NCBI RefSeq assembly: GCF_009189165.1
Contig: NZ_CP045118.1
Coordinates: 1,054,001 to 1,118,000, forward strand
From: Pseudomonas sp. SCB32
GTDB lineage: Bacteria; Pseudomonadota; Gammaproteobacteria; Pseudomonadales; Pseudomonadaceae
DNA length: 64,000 nucleotides
Direction of reading: 5' to 3'
In this document: positions 62,056-64,000 of the stretch, piece by piece
How the letters are laid out: the number at the start of each line of letters is the position of its first letter
Numbering within the stretch: the stretch's first letter is position 1
Made by a program: the position numbers and the translations under genes
Notes under the pieces: generated by a model
The model's input: only the letters and a program-made list of their open reading frames with translations
Told to the model about the DNA's origin: nothing
Database searches by the model: none

Positions 62056-62090
62056 AATGAAAACGCCCCGCAGAGCGGGGCGTTTTCATT
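62056..62090. terminator. terminator of the cptA-like gene
   Basis: AATGAAAACGCCCCGC pairs with GCGGGGCGTTTTCATT around AGA. It lies 13 bases beyond the stop of the minus-strand gene. Confidence 0.85.
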
Positions 62091-62102
62091 GTCAGGATCG
62101 AC

Positions 62103-63902
62103 TCAACCCTTGTTGGGCTGTGCCGCCGGCGTCTGGGCGGTGGCCGGCGATTTCGCGTTCTTGACGATCTCCTGCTGCGGCGCGGACTGGGTCGGCGGCA
62201 GTTTGTCGAACTCATGCAGGCCATTCTTGGCGTAGGGGTCGCCGATCCAGCGCGGGGCCGCCACGAACTGGTCGCTGACCAGGCTCTTGGCCGGCTCGAA
62301 ATGGTCGTAGCTCAGGCCCGCGAGGTCCGACAGGGTGTGGATCAGGTGCGAGCTGCTGTACGGGCGGCTGGCGGCAGCCTGCAGGTCACGCGGGTGCGCC
62401 GCCTGCCAGCTGGGCGAGGTCCAGAGCATGAACGGGATGGTGTACATCGGCCGGGTCGGGGCGCCTTCGTTGCGGCCCAGGCGATCGTGGTTGCCCGAGC
62501 TGTAGACATCCTCGCCGTGGTCGGAGAGGTACAGCAGGAAGCCGTTCGGATCGGTCGCGGCGTAACGCTTGATCAGGCTGGAGATCACGAAGTCGTTGTA
62601 CAGCACGGCGTTGTCGTAGAAGTTGTAGGTTTCCACCTGCTCGTCGGACAGCGCCGAGGGCACGCCCTGGCGGTCATTGAAATGGCCGTACTGCTCCGGA
62701 TAGCGGTAGCGGTAGTCCATGTGCGTGCCCAGCAGGTGCACGATGATGAGCTTTTTCTGCGCCGGGTCCTGCAGGGCCTTCTGGAACGGCTCGAGCACCA
62801 CGCCGTCGTACTGGCTGGCGTTCTGGTTGCGCTGGTTGTTCAGGTAGACCGGCGCGTCCGTCTGCTGCGAGAAGGTGGTGAGCATGGTGTTGCGCTTGGT
62901 CATCGTCTGCTGGTTGGTGATCCAGAAGGTCTTGTAGCCTGCCTGTTTCATCAGATTGATCAGCGACGGATCGGTGAGGAACTTGTCGGGGTTCTGCTCG
63001 TCACCGAAGGTGAGGATCTGCTGCATCACCTCGATGGTGTAGGGACGCGGCGAGACTACGTTCTGGAACACCGTCAGGTTGTGGCCCTCGGCGGCCAGCG
63101 CATCGAGGTTCGGGGTGGTTTCGCGCGGGTAGCCGTACAGGTGCATGTGCTCGCGGGTGGTGGATTCACCCAGTACCAGCACCAGGGTGCGCGGCGCCTC
63201 GCCGCTGCCGTCCTTGAGGTTCTGCAGCGGCGGCAGCGCGGCGTTCTGTTCCAGCAGCTTCTGCATGTTGTCCAGTTGCTGGCGGTACTGGGCATAGCCC
63301 ACTACCAGTTGCCAGGGCACCGCAGGCTCCATGCGCTGCTGCACCTTCTCCAGCGATTCGGCGAAGGTGCGATGCTGGGTCACCATCTGCTTGTAGAAGG
63401 GGTAGATCAGGTTCATCACCACCAGCAGCACGGCCACCGGAATGCGCGAATACAGCGGCAGGCGGACCGGGCGGATGCGTCGCCACAGCAGCACCGCGAC
63501 CGCGCTGTAGATCAGCAGCGCAAGGCATAGCCAGACGCTGAAGTACTGACTGAAATACTCGCCGGCTTCGGCCGTGTTCGATTCGAACATGACGAAGATG
63601 ACGCTCTGCGAGAACTCCTGGCGGTAGATGCCGAAATAGCTCAGGCCGACCAGCGAGGCGCCCCACAGCACCAGGCCGATGATCGCGGAAATCCCACGGG
63701 CGAAGCGTGGCAGCAACAGTACCGGGGCAAGCCACAGGCTGCTGAGGAAGAAGGCGTCACGGAAGCCGGCGAAGCCGGTGGTGCCGTTGAGCAGGATCAG
63801 CAGTTGGGTGACGCCGGAGAAGTACCAGAAGAACAGGAGCAGCCAGCCCAGGCCGGCCCAGTCGATGCCTTTACGGGCGGAAGGAGAAATCAGGGTAGAC
63901 AC
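62103..63902 (-). CDS. phosphoethanolamine transferase, CptA-like
   Basis: The product has 599 residues and starts with GTG. Five membrane helices (about 15-175) are followed by a periplasmic alkaline-phosphatase-like domain. GESTTREHMHLYGYPRETTP carries the nucleophilic Thr and metal-binding residues, VSPRPYT and HLLGTHMDY follow, and YLSDHGEDVY gives the Asp-His metal ligands. Such enzymes add phosphoethanolamine to lipid A (EptA) or core heptose (CptA). It resembles CptA in length, but I cannot separate the two by eye. A proline/alanine-rich tail ends the protein. Confidence 0.85.
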   Translation of the reverse strand: MSTLISPSARKGIDWAGLGWLLLFFWYFSGVTQLLILLNGTTGFAGFRDAFFLSSLWLAPVLLLPRFARGISAIIGLVLWGASLVGLSYFGIYRQEFSQSVIFVMFESNTAEAGEYFSQYFSVWLCLALLIYSAVAVLLWRRIRPVRLPLYSRIPVAVLLVVMNLIYPFYKQMVTQHRTFAESLEKVQQRMEPAVPWQLVVGYAQYRQQLDNMQKLLEQNAALPPLQNLKDGSGEAPRTLVLVLGESTTREHMHLYGYPRETTPNLDALAAEGHNLTVFQNVVSPRPYTIEVMQQILTFGDEQNPDKFLTDPSLINLMKQAGYKTFWITNQQTMTKRNTMLTTFSQQTDAPVYLNNQRNQNASQYDGVVLEPFQKALQDPAQKKLIIVHLLGTHMDYRYRYPEQYGHFNDRQGVPSALSDEQVETYNFYDNAVLYNDFVISSLIKRYAATDPNGFLLYLSDHGEDVYSSGNHDRLGRNEGAPTRPMYTIPFMLWTSPSWQAAHPRDLQAAASRPYSSSHLIHTLSDLAGLSYDHFEPAKSLVSDQFVAAPRWIGDPYAKNGLHEFDKLPPTQSAPQQEIVKNAKSPATAQTPAAQPNKG

Positions 63903-64000
63903 ACACGCCTCGTCGAATTCGGGACAGGAAGCTGCAATCCCGCAGCCGAAAAAGCCGGGGAGGGTATCAGGTCTGGCGTGAAAATTACGTCAAGTTGCAA

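Overview
The window looks like a chromosomal segment of a high-G+C Pseudomonas near the P. aeruginosa group. The right-hand 37 kb carries core genes in orders I recognise from P. aeruginosa: nadC / DUF1631 gene / ampD / ampE / chemoreceptor; then tatD / fruR / fruBKA; the arnBCADTEF-ugd lipid A operon; and prfC, speC and a cptA-like lipid A or core phosphoethanolamine transferase. Compared with the P. aeruginosa order I remember, the fru-arn block and an amino-acid uptake cassette sit between the chemoreceptor and speC, so local synteny is rearranged.

Bases 1 to about 26,309 are the right part of a genomic island. It ends at a 47-base 3' fragment of a tRNA-Thr(CGT) gene (26,263-26,309), next to a tyrosine integrase; the left end lies outside the window. 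The integrase-proximal module (19,519-26,092, all minus strand, with small gaps or overlaps over most of its length) holds the integrase, an unknown protein, an AlpA-like HTH protein, a Toprim primase-like protein, a DUF3987 P-loop protein and three small unknowns. I see no capsid, tail or conjugation genes.

The cargo is defence-like. A complete type I Wadjet operon (jetA-B-C-D, 11,393-18,168) has every catalytic motif I looked for. To its left is a 2,019-residue STAND-type NTPase with an N-terminal PD-(D/E)XK-like nuclease (5,002-11,061), a possible Avs-like phage sensor. Further left are a permuted NlpC/P60 (YiiX-like) hydrolase, a HIRAN + GIY-YIG nuclease + two-helix membrane protein (2,326-3,405), a HEPN-like protein and the 3' end of an SF1 helicase cut by the window edge. 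Copies or half copies of one palindromic intergenic repeat lie between these modules (1,906; 3,651; 4,796; 11,219), and remnants of unrelated genes (LysR-type and SpuD/PotF-type fragments) lie beside them. This suggests the island grew by recombination at repeats.

Between the island and nadC is a galE pseudogene with three frameshifts. At 51,836-58,167 lies a cassette of aminotransferase, polar amino-acid ABC transporter, TetR regulator and M14-type deacylase. Its aminotransferase and ABC ATPase genes are joined in one reading frame, and a 67-base REPIN (a pair of inverted REP repeats) encodes the protein linker. The arn operon has a well-formed PmrA-type box upstream of arnB, the fru operon a Cra/FruR-like operator, and speC a long structured leader.
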